A stretch of 64,000 nucleotides of DNA from Tepidanaerobacter syntrophicus (GTDB lineage: Bacteria; Bacillota; Thermosediminibacteria; Thermosediminibacterales; Tepidanaerobacteraceae): NCBI RefSeq assembly GCF_001485475.2, contig NZ_DF977003.1, positions 1 to 64,000 of the forward strand. The letters run 5' to 3'. Position numbers and translations under genes: made by a program. Under the pieces are notes generated by a model. The model ran no database searches. It saw nothing but the letters and a program-made list of their open reading frames with translations, and had not been told where the DNA came from. Below are positions 25,580 to 36,444 of this stretch, piece after piece. How positions within the stretch are numbered: the first letter of the stretch is position 1; every line of letters starts with the position of its first letter.

Positions 25580-27577
25580 ATGGGAAGCTTTAAGGTTATT
25601 TCGGAATACATCCCCCGAGGAGATCAGCCAAAAGCAATCTGTCAGCTTACGGATGGGATTAATAAAGGCTATAAATTTCAAACACTTCTTGGTGCAACCG
25701 GCACAGGCAAAACCTTCACAATAGCACATTTGATTGAAAAAGTCCAGAAGCCGACGCTTGTTATAGCTCACAATAAGACGCTAGCAGGCCAGCTTTATAG
25801 CGAGCTTAAAGAATTTTTTCCAAATAATGCTGTGGAATACTTTGTAAGTTACTATGATTATTATCAGCCGGAGGCATACATTCCCCAAACCGATACTTAT
25901 ATAGAAAAAGACGCATCAATAAATGACGAAATTGATAAGCTTAGACATTCAGCAACATCGGCTCTTTTTGAACGCCGGGATGTGGTAATTGTGGCAAGCG
26001 TGTCTTGCATATATAGTCTTGGTTCTCCAGTGGACTATAAAAATCAAGTGGTTTCACTCAGACCGGGCATGGAAATAGACAGAGATGAGGTAATAAAAAA
26101 GCTTGTCTTGATACAATTCGACCGTAATGAAATAGACTTTCACCGCGGCACGTTCCGCATTCGTGGCGATGTCTTAGAGGTATTTCCGGCTTCTTTTACT
26201 GAAAGGGCTATACGTATTGAATTTTTTGGCGATATAGTAGATCGAATTCTTGAAGTTGATACGATGACTGGAGAAATAACAGGTGAACGCAACCATGTGT
26301 CCATATTCCCTGCGTCCCATTATGCAACTCCGAAGGACAAAATAGAAGCTGCTGTAAAATCAATCGAAAGCGAACTTGCACAGCGACTTAAAGAGCTAAA
26401 AAGTCAGGATAAAGTTCTTGAAGCTGCAAGGCTCGAACAGCGAACTAAATATGATATTGAGATGCTTCAAGAGATGGGTTACTGCAAAGGCATTGAAAAT
26501 TACTCAAGACATCTGTCGGGACGAAAAGCCGGAGATGCACCATTTACGCTGCTTGACTATTTCCCTAAAGATTACTTAATTATTATAGATGAATCCCATG
26601 TTACTCTGCCCCAGATTCATGCCATGTGGGCAGGTGATCGTTCAAGAAAGGAAGCATTGGTAGAACACGGGTTTAGGCTGCCGTCGGCATTTGACAACCG
26701 CCCTTTGACTTTTGAAGAATTTGAAGAGCGCATAAACCAAGTAGTTTTTTTATCTGCCACACCGGCCGAATATGAGCTTACTAAAAGTTCCCAAGTAGTT
26801 GAGCAGATTATTCGTCCTACCGGTTTAGTTGACCCGGAAGTTGAAATTAGACCGATTAAAGGGCAGATCGACGACTTAATAGGAGAAATTAAGCAGAGGG
26901 CCAAGAATAATCAAAGGGTTTTAGTTACTACTCTCACTAAAAGAATGGCAGAAGATCTGACTGATTATCTAAGAGAAGCAGGTATCCGCGTTAGGTATCT
27001 TCATTCTGAAATCCATACATTGGAACGGCTGCAAATAATACGAGATTTAAGGCTTGGAAAATTTGACTGCCTCGTAGGTATCAATCTTTTAAGAGAAGGA
27101 TTGGATTTGCCGGAGGTTTCGCTAGTAGCGATTCTTGATGCTGACAAAGAGGGATTTTTGCGTTCCGAAACTTCCCTTATCCAAACTATCGGCAGGGCAG
27201 CCAGGAATATAGACGGGAAAGTTATAATGTATGCTGATACAATTACACAATCCATGGCCAGGGCAATAAATGAAACTAACCGCCGGCGCAAAATTCAATT
27301 GGAATATAATAAGAAACATGGTATAGTGCCTACAACAGTCCAAAAAACGATAAGAGAACCTATAGAAGCCACAAAAGTTGCAGAAGATGAGGCGGATTAC
27401 TTACCTGAGAAAGACATCGAAAAGATGAGCAAAAAAGAGCTTAAAGCTCTTGTTGAAAATCTTGAAAAAGAAATGCAGGAAGCAGCAAAGCGGCTTGAAT
27501 TTGAGAAGGCTGCTGAGATACGTGATATCATATTTGAGATAAAGGCTGAAAAGCTTAGCGTAGTAAAGACAAAATAG
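25580..27577 (+). CDS. uvrB: Excinuclease ABC subunit B
   Basis: A 665-aa nucleotide-excision-repair helicase-like ATPase. Walker A GATGTGKT near residue 38, the [10 protein letters not shown] beta-hairpin segment used to verify DNA damage, helicase motifs IIDESHV and a C-terminal UVR domain ([22 protein letters not shown]) are all present. ATG 25580 after AGAAGGTGA is preferred to an upstream in-frame start. It forms an operon with uvrA 24 nt downstream. Confidence 0.97.
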   Translation: MGSFKVISEYIPRGDQPKAICQLTDGINKGYKFQTLLGATGTGKTFTIAHLIEKVQKPTLVIAHNKTLAGQLYSELKEFFPNNAVEYFVSYYDYYQPEAYIPQTDTYIEKDASINDEIDKLRHSATSALFERRDVVIVASVSCIYSLGSPVDYKNQVVSLRPGMEIDRDEVIKKLVLIQFDRNEIDFHRGTFRIRGDVLEVFPASFTERAIRIEFFGDIVDRILEVDTMTGEITGERNHVSIFPASHYATPKDKIEAAVKSIESELAQRLKELKSQDKVLEAARLEQRTKYDIEMLQEMGYCKGIENYSRHLSGRKAGDAPFTLLDYFPKDYLIIIDESHVTLPQIHAMWAGDRSRKEALVEHGFRLPSAFDNRPLTFEEFEERINQVVFLSATPAEYELTKSSQVVEQIIRPTGLVDPEVEIRPIKGQIDDLIGEIKQRAKNNQRVLVTTLTKRMAEDLTDYLREAGIRVRYLHSEIHTLERLQIIRDLRLGKFDCLVGINLLREGLDLPEVSLVAILDADKEGFLRSETSLIQTIGRAARNIDGKVIMYADTITQSMARAINETNRRRKIQLEYNKKHGIVPTTVQKTIREPIEATKVAEDEADYLPEKDIEKMSKKELKALVENLEKEMQEAAKRLEFEKAAEIRDIIFEIKAEKLSVVKTK

Positions 27578-27601
27578 TACAGGGTGAGTGAAAGCGATTA
27601 G

Positions 27602-30424
27602 ATGGATAAAATAATAGTTAAAGGTGCAAGAGAACATAACCTTAAAAATATAGATGTAGAAATTCCGAGGGATAAGTTAGTAGTAATTACTGGACTTTCT
27701 GGTTCGGGAAAATCTACATTGGCTTTTGATACAATATACGCCGAGGGGCAGAGGCGTTATGTAGAGTCTCTTTCGGCTTACGCCAGACAATTTTTGGGCC
27801 AAATGGAGAAACCGGATGTTGACTATATAGAAGGTCTTTCACCGGCCATATCCATTGATCAAAAAACTACCAGCAAAAATCCGCGTTCTACAGTTGGAAC
27901 AATCACGGAAATTTATGATTATCTGCGTTTACTGTATGCAAGGATAGGCAAGCCTCACTGCCCGAAATGCGGTAAAGAAATATCACAACAGACCGTAGAT
28001 CAGATGGTTGATGCGATAATGGAACTGCCGGAAGGAACTCGCATCCAAATATTAGCTCCGGTTGCCCGGGGAAAAAAAGGCGAGTTTCAGAAAATGCTTG
28101 AAAAAATCAAAAAAAATGGCTTCGTAAGAGTCAGAGTCGATGGCGAAATAAAAGATATAAGTGAGGAAATAAAGCTTGACAAAAATAAAAAGCACGATAT
28201 AGAGATTGTCATCGACAGGCTTATTATAAAGCCGGAAATCGAGTCAAGACTTGCAGATTCTATAGAAATTGCCCTCTCCCAATCTGAAGGCTTGGTTATA
28301 GTAGACGTAATCGGCAAAGAAGAAATGCTTTTCTCACAAAAATTTGCGTGTGCAGACTGTAATATAAGCTTGGAAGAACTTACACCAAGAATGTTTTCCT
28401 TCAACAGTCCTTATGGAGCTTGTCCGGTGTGCGACGGTCTGGGAATTAATATGGAAATAGATCCGGATCTTGTAATACCTGACAAAGAAAAATCCATAGC
28501 CGAAGGGGCTGTAGAGCCATGGAGCAGCACTCCTGGAGGATATTATTATCAAATGCTCATGGCTGTGCTGGATCACTATAATCAAAGCCCGGAAACTCCA
28601 ATTAAGAATTTGCCTAAAAATGTTGTAAATACCATTCTTTACGGCTCAAAAGAACCCATTGAGTTTTATTACGAAAGCAGGTTTAGCGATAATACCAGAC
28701 ATTATAAGGGAAATTTTGAAGGTGTGATAAATAATTTAAAACGACGTTACAATGATGGAAATTCTATGTATTCTAGAGAAGAAATAGAAAGATACATGAG
28801 CACAAAACCATGTCCTGCGTGTAACGGTGCAAGGTTAAAGCCTGAAAGCTTGGCAGTTACAATTGAAAATAAATCCATTGCTCAGGTAACTGCATTTTCA
28901 ATAAATGAGGCTATCAACTTTTTTAAAAATCTTTCTCTAACCCCGAGAGAGGAAATAATAGCACATCAAATCCTCAAAGAGATTCATAATCGCCTCCAAT
29001 TTTTGGTTGATGTGGGACTTAACTATCTGACCCTTGATCGAGCTTCAGCGAGCCTTTCGGGCGGTGAATCTCAGAGAATACGTCTTGCAACTCAAATTGG
29101 GTCAAGGCTTGTGGGTGTACTATATATACTTGATGAACCTAGTATTGGCCTTCATCAGCGGGATAATGAAAAACTTTTAAAAACACTAAAAGACTTGCGC
29201 GATCTTGGAAATACCGTCATAGTTGTAGAACATGACGAAGATACCATCAGAACAGCAGATTATGTAGTGGATATTGGGCCCGGCGCAGGCGAAAACGGTG
29301 GCAAAGTAGTTGCATGCGGAAGTGCAAAAGATATTCAAAAGGTGGAAGAATCCATTACCGGCCAGTACCTTAGCGGTAAAAAGAAAATTTCTGTTCCGAA
29401 AAACAGACGAAAACCTTCAGGTTCATGGCTTGAATTAAAAGGGTGCAGAGAACACAATTTAAAAAACATAGATGTTAAGTTTCCCTTAGGGCTTTTTACC
29501 TGTGTTACCGGAGTTTCAGGTTCGGGAAAGAGCACATTGGTAAATGAAATACTTTATAAGTCATTGCGAGCAAAACTTTATCGCTCGAAGGATTTACCGG
29601 GAGATTTTGACAAAATAATTGGAGCTGAACAAATAGAAAAAGTTATAGATATTGACCAATCGCCAATAGGCAGGACGCCGCGTTCGAATCCTGCAACATA
29701 TACTAATGTGTTTAATGACATAAGGGAAGTTTTTTCAATGACTCCTGAAGCACGTATGAGAGGATATAAACCGGGCAGGTTTAGTTTTAATATAAGCGGT
29801 GGTCGCTGCGAAGCCTGCAAAGGTGATGGCATAATAAAAATTGAAATGCATTTTTTGGCTGATATATATGTGCCTTGCGAAGTATGCAAAGGTAAACGTT
29901 ATAACAGAGAGACACTTGAAGTAAAATACAAGGGCAAGAATATAGCTGATGTATTGGACATGACGGTAGATGAGGCTCTGAAATTTTTTGACAGCATTCC
30001 CAAAATCAAGCGGAAACTTGAAACACTGCAAGATGTAGGTCTTGGGTATATAAAATTGGGTCAGCCGTCTACTACGCTATCCGGCGGAGAAGCCCAGAGG
30101 GTAAAACTTGCTACAGAACTTTCTAGAAAAAGCAATGGCAATACGATTTACATTTTGGATGAGCCAACAACAGGACTACACCCGGATGATATTCGAAAAC
30201 TCTTAAATGTACTGCAGCGTCTAGTTGACGCAGGAAGTACAGTTATAGTTATTGAGCATAATTTGGATGTTATAAAAACAGCAGATTATATAATAGATTT
30301 AGGACCTGAAGGCGGGGATGAAGGCGGAGAAGTGATAGCCGTTGGCACTCCGGAAGAAATAGCCAAGAATCCTCGCTCATACACCGGCGAGTTCTTAAAG
30401 AAAACTCAAAAATTACGTGCTTAA
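27602..30424 (+). CDS. uvrA: Excinuclease ABC subunit A
   Basis: A 940-aa damage-recognition ATPase with two ABC modules: Walker A at about residues 31-38 (GLSGSGKS) and 640-647 (GVSGSGKS), two LSGGE signatures and zinc-binding Cys sets (CADC...CPVC in the first half, CEAC...CEVC in the second). The ribosome site is GGGTGAG. Full length; no lesions seen. Confidence 0.97.
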   Translation: MDKIIVKGAREHNLKNIDVEIPRDKLVVITGLSGSGKSTLAFDTIYAEGQRRYVESLSAYARQFLGQMEKPDVDYIEGLSPAISIDQKTTSKNPRSTVGTITEIYDYLRLLYARIGKPHCPKCGKEISQQTVDQMVDAIMELPEGTRIQILAPVARGKKGEFQKMLEKIKKNGFVRVRVDGEIKDISEEIKLDKNKKHDIEIVIDRLIIKPEIESRLADSIEIALSQSEGLVIVDVIGKEEMLFSQKFACADCNISLEELTPRMFSFNSPYGACPVCDGLGINMEIDPDLVIPDKEKSIAEGAVEPWSSTPGGYYYQMLMAVLDHYNQSPETPIKNLPKNVVNTILYGSKEPIEFYYESRFSDNTRHYKGNFEGVINNLKRRYNDGNSMYSREEIERYMSTKPCPACNGARLKPESLAVTIENKSIAQVTAFSINEAINFFKNLSLTPREEIIAHQILKEIHNRLQFLVDVGLNYLTLDRASASLSGGESQRIRLATQIGSRLVGVLYILDEPSIGLHQRDNEKLLKTLKDLRDLGNTVIVVEHDEDTIRTADYVVDIGPGAGENGGKVVACGSAKDIQKVEESITGQYLSGKKKISVPKNRRKPSGSWLELKGCREHNLKNIDVKFPLGLFTCVTGVSGSGKSTLVNEILYKSLRAKLYRSKDLPGDFDKIIGAEQIEKVIDIDQSPIGRTPRSNPATYTNVFNDIREVFSMTPEARMRGYKPGRFSFNISGGRCEACKGDGIIKIEMHFLADIYVPCEVCKGKRYNRETLEVKYKGKNIADVLDMTVDEALKFFDSIPKIKRKLETLQDVGLGYIKLGQPSTTLSGGEAQRVKLATELSRKSNGNTIYILDEPTTGLHPDDIRKLLNVLQRLVDAGSTVIVIEHNLDVIKTADYIIDLGPEGGDEGGEVIAVGTPEEIAKNPRSYTGEFLKKTQKLRA

Positions 30425-30483
30425 TTCTATAGAACGACGATGCAGTAGATGAACAGGTAGTTTATTGAAAGGATGCTTTGTTT

Positions 30484-32925
30484 ATGATGGAGCTTTTAGC
30501 ACCTGCAGGCAGCCTTGAAGCCTTTGAGGCTGCTGTGAAAGCCGGAGCTGACGCTGTGTATATAGGCGGCAGTGCTTTTAATGCGCGCCAGTATGCCGAT
30601 AATTTTAATGACGGCAACTTAAAATATGCCTTAGATTATGCCCATTTAAGGGGCGTTAAGGTATATATTACAGTTAATACACTTGTGCGTGATGACGAAT
30701 TTAAAACACTGGTACCTTATCTTGAGATGCTATATGAAAGCGGTGCTGATGGAATTATAGTGCAGGATATAGGCGTAGCCGCTCTGATAAGGCAATACTT
30801 ACCAGATATGCCGCTGCATGCTAGCACACAAATGACAGTGCACAACTCTTATGGCGCTGCTGCCCTAAAATTACTTGGTTTCAAGCGCATTGTGCCTGCC
30901 CGGGAGCTATCACTGGATGAAGTAGCTGACCTTGCCGATATAGACGGTTTAGAAATAGAAGTTTTTGTACATGGTGCAATGTGCTACTCATATTCCGGGC
31001 AATGCCTTATGAGCAGCTTTATGGGAGGCCGCAGCGGCAACCGAGGCCGTTGTGCCCAACCCTGCCGTATGGCATATTCACTAGTTCGGGAGGGCAGCCG
31101 AATATCATCGTCTCAGCATCTGCTGAGCATGAAAGACATGTGCCTGATAGATGAGCTGCATGTGCTGTCCGAAGCGGGGGTATCAGCGCTTAAAATAGAA
31201 GGACGTATGAAAAGTCCTGAGTATGTAGCCATAGTGGTATCGAAATACAGAAAAGCACTTGACAGGATGGAGACCGGTATAAATCCTCTAGCCGATGAAC
31301 AGGACAAAATGCAGCTTATGCAAGTGTTTAATCGTGGTGGATTTTCTAAAGGTTATATTTATGGCAAATCTGGCATAAATATGATATGTCCGGAAAAGCC
31401 TGATAACTGGGGAGTTCCTCTTGGCTGCATCAAAAGCTATGATGCTCATCGAAACATGGCAAATATAAAGCTTGAGGCGCCTCTTGCTTTGGGCGATGGA
31501 ATAGAGATAAGGCAAAGCGACAAGAGTACTGGCCAGATAGTAACATATATGGAAGATGTAAATGGTCCTATAAAGGAAGCCCCTGCAGGCCGCTATATTT
31601 TGGTGCGAATAAACAGCCCTACGCCGCAAGGTACTGCAATATATAAAACACTGGATACAAATTTGGATAAAAAAATAAAAGCATATATCAAAAAAGCCGA
31701 AAGGTATATAGGTTTAAAAGCTGAAGTTAATCTTATTGAGGGAAAACCGCCGTCAATCGAGGTTTGGGACAGTGACGGTAATAATGTTAAATGCACAGGT
31801 ACGGAAATTGTGCAGTCAGCGAGAAATGCAGCACTGCAAAAAGAACGTGTTATAGAGCAAATAAAGCGGGTAGGAGATTTACCATTTAACTTTAATAATA
31901 TAGACGTTAATATTTCGCCTAATGCATGGATACCCATATCGGTGTTAAACGCTCTGCGTAGATCTGCCATTGAAGAGCTTGTAAACCGGCGCATAGATAA
32001 AAAACACAGGCAACCGGTAGTTATAGAATCCCATATGCCGCCTATACCGTATATGCAGCAATCATATAAATGCAAAAAACCTGCTATATTTGTTATGCTA
32101 GACAACCTAAGCCTTGTTTCATCTGCCATCCAGGCAGGAGCTGATGGCATCTATCTGCACATAAGCGCAAAAGAAGCTACTGGCGCCAATACTGCACAAA
32201 TTGCCAGATTATGCAAAGATGCCGGCATAGAATTAATTTGGGTCTTTCCGCGGGTAACGCGCAATATCAGGTTTAGTGCCATAAGAGAAGCTCTGTTATA
32301 TATACAAAAGCTTTATAGCGGCGTATTGGTTTCAGATATAGGCCAGCTTAACTGCACTAAAGTAGCGGGGATAGCTGAAATATACGGCGATTACAGCTTG
32401 AATATATTCAACAGTAACGCAGTCCAAACCTATGCCAAGATGGGAATAAAGCGCTTTATGCCCTCACTGGAACTTACGCTTTCACAAATAAAAGAGCTGC
32501 ACACCAGTATCCCAATGGAACTTATGGCGCACGGCAACATACCCCTAATGGTAGCAGAAGGTTGTCCGATAGGCTCGGTTTGCAATAACTTTAACTTGTC
32601 ACACTCTTGTTCTAGACCCTGCCTAAAACAGCACTACAGCTTGCGCGACCGCAAAGGCGAGCTTTTACCTATAAGAACTTATGTTGATAAATACGGCTGC
32701 CATATCGAGATAGAAAATGCGCATCAAATGTACATGGCTGATAAAATAGATGATTTATTATCGGCTAAGCCTTACAGCTTGCGCTTAAACCTAAATGGTT
32801 ATGATAGTAATGAGCTAATGCGAACAGTAAAAATATACAAACAAGCCATAGACAAACAAGGCGAAATAACACGATGCACATTCGGCAAAATAACTAGAGG
32901 GCATTATTATAACGGAGTAGATTAA
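30484..32925 (+). CDS. U32-family peptidase with DUF3656 domain
   Basis: An 813-aa two-part protein. The N-terminal U32 region (residues 1-~330) has EVFVHGAMCYSYSGQC and the Arg/Cys-rich GGRSGNRGRCAQPC motif; a central DUF3656-type domain and a second U32-like barrel (about 530-720, with CPIGSVCNN and CSRPC) follow. Relatives include 23S rRNA hydroxylation factor RlhA and TrhP-type tRNA hydroxylation proteins, so RNA modification is as likely as proteolysis. It lies 60 nt after uvrA in the same direction. ATG 30484 or 30487. Confidence 0.9.
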   Translation: MMELLAPAGSLEAFEAAVKAGADAVYIGGSAFNARQYADNFNDGNLKYALDYAHLRGVKVYITVNTLVRDDEFKTLVPYLEMLYESGADGIIVQDIGVAALIRQYLPDMPLHASTQMTVHNSYGAAALKLLGFKRIVPARELSLDEVADLADIDGLEIEVFVHGAMCYSYSGQCLMSSFMGGRSGNRGRCAQPCRMAYSLVREGSRISSSQHLLSMKDMCLIDELHVLSEAGVSALKIEGRMKSPEYVAIVVSKYRKALDRMETGINPLADEQDKMQLMQVFNRGGFSKGYIYGKSGINMICPEKPDNWGVPLGCIKSYDAHRNMANIKLEAPLALGDGIEIRQSDKSTGQIVTYMEDVNGPIKEAPAGRYILVRINSPTPQGTAIYKTLDTNLDKKIKAYIKKAERYIGLKAEVNLIEGKPPSIEVWDSDGNNVKCTGTEIVQSARNAALQKERVIEQIKRVGDLPFNFNNIDVNISPNAWIPISVLNALRRSAIEELVNRRIDKKHRQPVVIESHMPPIPYMQQSYKCKKPAIFVMLDNLSLVSSAIQAGADGIYLHISAKEATGANTAQIARLCKDAGIELIWVFPRVTRNIRFSAIREALLYIQKLYSGVLVSDIGQLNCTKVAGIAEIYGDYSLNIFNSNAVQTYAKMGIKRFMPSLELTLSQIKELHTSIPMELMAHGNIPLMVAEGCPIGSVCNNFNLSHSCSRPCLKQHYSLRDRKGELLPIRTYVDKYGCHIEIENAHQMYMADKIDDLLSAKPYSLRLNLNGYDSNELMRTVKIYKQAIDKQGEITRCTFGKITRGHYYNGVD

Positions 32926-32934
32926 ATCTTTTAA

Positions 32935-33189
32935 TTATAAATAGTTTGCGATAAGTAGTATTATGACGCCAGGTACACCTAAAAAGCCAACAAGCAGCGC
33001 TGTAAGCGGCGTGATGGGAAGCGCCAAGCCAAAGAAACCACCTACAAGATTTAAAAGCAGCAGCGTCAAACCGCCTATTATGCCGTTATATATAAGCCGC
33101 CATGCTATCTTTATAGGTATTACCAAAAGCATTCCCAATATATAAAGCACTACTAACGCGATAAAAAAGGTAAATATCGAGCCGAGCAT
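32935..33189 (-). CDS. bofA: Pro-sigma-K processing inhibitor BofA
   Basis: An 84-aa membrane protein with two or three hydrophobic helices and the BofA-family tail LPITPLTALLVGFLGVPGV. In spore formers BofA holds the SpoIVFB protease inactive in the mother-cell membrane around the forespore until a signal arrives. The start has AAGGAGG. It converges with the U32 gene with 9 nt between stops. A good sign that the host makes endospores, though BofA also occurs in some lineages without known spores. Confidence 0.9.
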   Translation of the reverse strand: MLGSIFTFFIALVVLYILGMLLVIPIKIAWRLIYNGIIGGLTLLLLNLVGGFFGLALPITPLTALLVGFLGVPGVIILLIANYL

Positions 33190-33402
33190 AAAAAAGCCTC
33201 CTTCTGGGTTAAGATTGTAATTCCCTTTATTTATTATATATCAAAACAGCACAACATAAAGCAATTTTATAAATTTTTCTTTTTTTAAGCAAGTTGTAAT
33301 TTACATGAGTTAGTTATCCTTAATGCCTGTAATTACATTTTTTCAACTCCTAAGATTGTCTGCAAAACAGAAAAAGTCATGTGATTTCAGAAAGATTAGA
33401 TG

Positions 33403-33431
33403 TTGAATTCCTTATATGAATATGGTATTAT
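33403..33431 (+). promoter_or_regulatory. tRNA-Leu promoter and the gap 33190-33466
   Basis: TTGAAT (33403-33408), 17-nt spacer, TATTAT (33426-33431), about 35 nt before the tRNA. Nothing else recognisable was seen in the 277-nt gap after bofA. Confidence 0.6.
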
Positions 33432-33466
33432 AAATAATGCATTGATTACCAAAAGCAACGCAATAA

Positions 33467-33553
33467 GCCGAAGTGGTGGAATTGGCAGACGCGCTAGATT
33501 CAGGGTCTAGTGTCCGCAAGGATGTGCGGGTTCGAATCCCGCCTTCGGCACCA
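33467..33553 (+). tRNA. tRNA-Leu(CAG)
   Basis: An 87-nt class II tRNA with encoded CCA. The acceptor GCCGAAG pairs with CTTCGGC, the anticodon stem is CTAGA/TCTAG with loop TTCAGGG (anticodon CAG at 33501-33503), there is a long variable arm (TGTCCGCAAGGATG) and T-loop GGTTCGAATCC. It reads CUG codons. Confidence 0.97.
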
Positions 33554-33562
33554 GATGAAAAC

Positions 33563-33608
33563 AAGACGTAGAAGAAGATTTTGATCTTTTACGTCTTTTA
33601 TTTTTTTA
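33563..33608 (+). terminator. Terminator after tRNA-Leu
   Basis: AAGACGTA (33563-33570) pairs with TACGTCTT (33590-33597), extended by AAGA/TCTT, and is followed by a long T-rich run. Confidence 0.85.
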
Positions 33609-33687
33609 CCAGCTAATTTTCCTAAAGATGATTTTTTATTTGCTTTTTTAGATTTCGAATTTATATTTTACATATATGCAATAATAT

Positions 33688-33704
33688 TTAACATTCCCTT
33701 AACA
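33688..33704 (+). promoter_or_regulatory. PhoP-box-like direct repeat upstream of pstS
   Basis: TTAACA (33688-33693) and TTAACA (33699-33704) are identical hexamers spaced by 5 nt (11-nt period), the form bound by PhoP in Bacillus. A further TTTACA lies at 33667. The -10 TATAAT is at 33725-33730 and there is no good -35, as expected for an activated promoter. Confidence 0.65.
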
Positions 33705-33769
33705 CAACCATAAAACTTCATCCTTATAATTAAATCAGAAAGAAAATTTAATTTGAAAGGAAGGAGAAT

Positions 33770-34627
33770 ATGTTAAAGAAACAAGCGAGATTCATTTTTG
33801 CAACGCTATTGTGTGCTGTTTTGGTTTTTTCTGCGGGATGCGGTAATTCCAGTTCCGCTCCTGAGTCTCAAAACGGAGCTCAGGGAGGAGGTGAAACAGA
33901 AATCAGCGGCTCTATCCAGATAGCAGGTTCGACTTCGGTTCAACCTCTGTCGGAAGAACTGGCAATGGCATTTATGAGTAAATATCCTAAAGTAAAAATC
34001 AATGTGGCAGGCGGCGGATCAGGTGCCGGTATAAAAGCGGCTCAAGAGGGAACAGCAGATATTGGTGCATCTTCTAGAGAACTAAAACCGGAGGAAAAGA
34101 CAGTTAAAGAATTCATTATAGCAAAAGACGGTATAGCAATAATTGTAAATACACAAAACCCTGTTGAAGATTTAACACTTGAACAAATAAAAGAAATTTT
34201 TTCAGGCAAAATAACCAACTGGAAAGACGTTGGCGGTAAAGACGCTCCAATAACCGTTGTAATTCGTGAAGATGGTTCTGGCACAAGAGGTGCTTTTGAA
34301 GAGATAGTTTTCGGCAAGGATGCAAAATTTACAGACAGGGCCATCGTTCAAAATTCTACAGGTGCACTTAGAACTGCTGTAGCAGGGGATCCTAATGCGA
34401 TAGGGTTCATATCTCTTGGTTCTTTAAATAGCGAAGTAAAAGCTATAAAAGTTGACGGAATAGAAGTTTCTAAAGAAACCGTTCTTAACAATTCTTATAA
34501 AATCTCTAGGCCGTTTATTTATATGACAAAAGACGAACCTACAGGACTTGTCAAAATATTCCTGGATTTTGTATTAAGCCCGGAAGGCCAAAAAATAGTG
34601 GCACAAGATTTTATTCCGGTAAAATAA
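33770..34627 (+). CDS. pstS: Phosphate ABC transporter substrate-binding lipoprotein
   Basis: A 285-aa lipoprotein: signal peptide with lipobox FSAGC (Cys24), then a PstS domain with the phosphate-binding SGTRGAFEEI and GSTSVQPLSE segments. It delivers phosphate to PstCA outside the membrane. A strong GGAAGGAG site precedes ATG. First gene of the pst operon, directly behind the PhoP-box-like repeat. Confidence 0.97.
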   Translation: MLKKQARFIFATLLCAVLVFSAGCGNSSSAPESQNGAQGGGETEISGSIQIAGSTSVQPLSEELAMAFMSKYPKVKINVAGGGSGAGIKAAQEGTADIGASSRELKPEEKTVKEFIIAKDGIAIIVNTQNPVEDLTLEQIKEIFSGKITNWKDVGGKDAPITVVIREDGSGTRGAFEEIVFGKDAKFTDRAIVQNSTGALRTAVAGDPNAIGFISLGSLNSEVKAIKVDGIEVSKETVLNNSYKISRPFIYMTKDEPTGLVKIFLDFVLSPEGQKIVAQDFIPVK

Positions 34628-34649
34628 TCATGATTTAGGAGAAATCCAT

Positions 34650-35510
34650 ATGAAAAAAATATTATTTATATGCGCCGCTCTTTCCATAACATCTGTTATG
34701 TTAATCGGCCTTTTTGTTTTTATTGAAGGCTACCCAATTTTTACTAAGGTAGGTTTCTTCAATTTTGTTTTTGGACAAAAATGGAGTCCATCTGACAACT
34801 TATATGGAATATTCCCGATGATATGCGGGACACTTGCAACAACGCTAGGCGCACTTATTTTAGGTGTTCCGCTAAGCATTTTCACAGCTATATTTTTATC
34901 AGAATATGCCCCAAAGAAAGCGGAAAGATTAATTACTCCTGCAGTTGAACTTCTAGCAGGCATTCCTTCGGTAATATATGGGCTTTTCGGAATGACAATG
35001 CTCGTTCCGCTAATACGAGAATTCCAAAAAGCACATCCTTCAACAAATCAAATCCAATCAGGATACAGCGTCCTTGCAGCGTCTATAATTTTGGCCATAA
35101 TGATTTCTCCCACTATAATTAATATGGCAAAGGATGCGCTAAAATCAGTACCTAATGATTTCAAAGAAGGTTCATTATCCCTAGGAGCTACTAAATGGCA
35201 GACCACTTGGCATATAACTCTTCCGGCTGCAAAATCAGGTATTATAGCAGGCACTGTTTTGGGAATGGGAAGAGCAATTGGTGAGACGATGGCGGTAATA
35301 ATGGTTGCAGGTAATACCGTAAAATTTCCGGATTCAATTTTTTCTCCTATCCGCACTTTAACAGGCAATATAGCCATCGAAATGGCTTATGCTGAAGCAG
35401 GAACGCATACACAGGCGCTATTTGGGACGGGGATTATACTGTTTATCATGATAATTCTTACCAATATTTTTGCCTCTAGAATTTATAGAAAGGACGCGGC
35501 AGCAAAATGA
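34650..35510 (+). CDS. pstC: Phosphate ABC transporter permease PstC
   Basis: A 286-aa permease with six hydrophobic segments and the EAA loop region (EGSLSLGATKWQTTWHITLPAA, residues ~170-190). It pairs with PstA. The stop overlaps the pstA start (ATGA). About 22 nt after pstS. Confidence 0.96.
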   Translation: MKKILFICAALSITSVMLIGLFVFIEGYPIFTKVGFFNFVFGQKWSPSDNLYGIFPMICGTLATTLGALILGVPLSIFTAIFLSEYAPKKAERLITPAVELLAGIPSVIYGLFGMTMLVPLIREFQKAHPSTNQIQSGYSVLAASIILAIMISPTIINMAKDALKSVPNDFKEGSLSLGATKWQTTWHITLPAAKSGIIAGTVLGMGRAIGETMAVIMVAGNTVKFPDSIFSPIRTLTGNIAIEMAYAEAGTHTQALFGTGIILFIMIILTNIFASRIYRKDAAAK

Positions 35511-36349
35511 AACCTAAAACTGTAGAAAATATCATGAAGATAGTGCTTTGGACAAGCGGCCTTGCAACCATTGCAGTTCTTTTGATGATCCTTGCCTATA
35601 TTGTATCTCGAGGCATCGGAAAACTTAGCATTGATTTTCTTACCCAATCGCCGCGACGGATGGGCATGGAAGGAGGCGTTTATCCGGCAATAGTCGGCAC
35701 AGTGTACTTTACCTTACTTACAATTGCCATGGCGGCTCCTTTGGGCATTGCGGCGGCGGTATACCTTACTGAGTATTCAAAAGAAAATTTTTTAGTGAAA
35801 TCTATACGTTTTGGAAATGATATGCTCTCAGCAGTACCTTCTATTGTTTTTGGCCTTTTTGGATTTGCGTTTTTCGTTACGAGACTAAAATCGGTTACCG
35901 GCGGCTGGTCGATTTTATCAGGCGCTCTGACGGGAATGCTTATGATACTTCCGGTAATAATACGAAATGCTGAAGAAGCGATTAAAACAGTTCCGAGAGA
36001 ATACAAAGAAGCGAGTCTTGCTCTTGGAGCAACAAAAGAGCAAACGCTTATTCATGTAACGCTTCCTACTGCAATGCCAGGTATATTAACCGGCGTGATT
36101 CTAGGAATAGGCCGAATAATTGGAGAAACGGCGGCATTTCTTTTAACTCTTGGTGGTTCGATACTTTTGCCAACTTCAGTTTTTGACCCGGCCAGAACTC
36201 TGGCTATGCACATATATATTACTGCTATGGAAGTAGGAGCAATGGATATGGCCTTCTCTGCGGCAACAGTTCTTATAGCAGTCGTATTAATATTAAATTT
36301 ACTCGCTCATGGGATTTCAAATCGTTATTCAAGATTTTCTTCTCGATGA
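35507..36349 (+). CDS. pstA: Phosphate ABC transporter permease PstA
   Basis: A 280-aa permease with six hydrophobic segments and the EAA loop EASLALGATKEQT. Overlaps pstC by 4 nt. Its ATPase gene pstB is displaced to 38954 behind the two-component genes. Confidence 0.96.
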   Translation: MKPKTVENIMKIVLWTSGLATIAVLLMILAYIVSRGIGKLSIDFLTQSPRRMGMEGGVYPAIVGTVYFTLLTIAMAAPLGIAAAVYLTEYSKENFLVKSIRFGNDMLSAVPSIVFGLFGFAFFVTRLKSVTGGWSILSGALTGMLMILPVIIRNAEEAIKTVPREYKEASLALGATKEQTLIHVTLPTAMPGILTGVILGIGRIIGETAAFLLTLGGSILLPTSVFDPARTLAMHIYITAMEVGAMDMAFSAATVLIAVVLILNLLAHGISNRYSRFSSR

Positions 36350-36444
36350 TACCAATAGATGGTCTTTTCGTTTTTATGGTATAATAGCCGTAGAAATAGA
36401 ATAAGTATTTTATTAATTATAAAATCTATCTTCGGAGGTATTCA

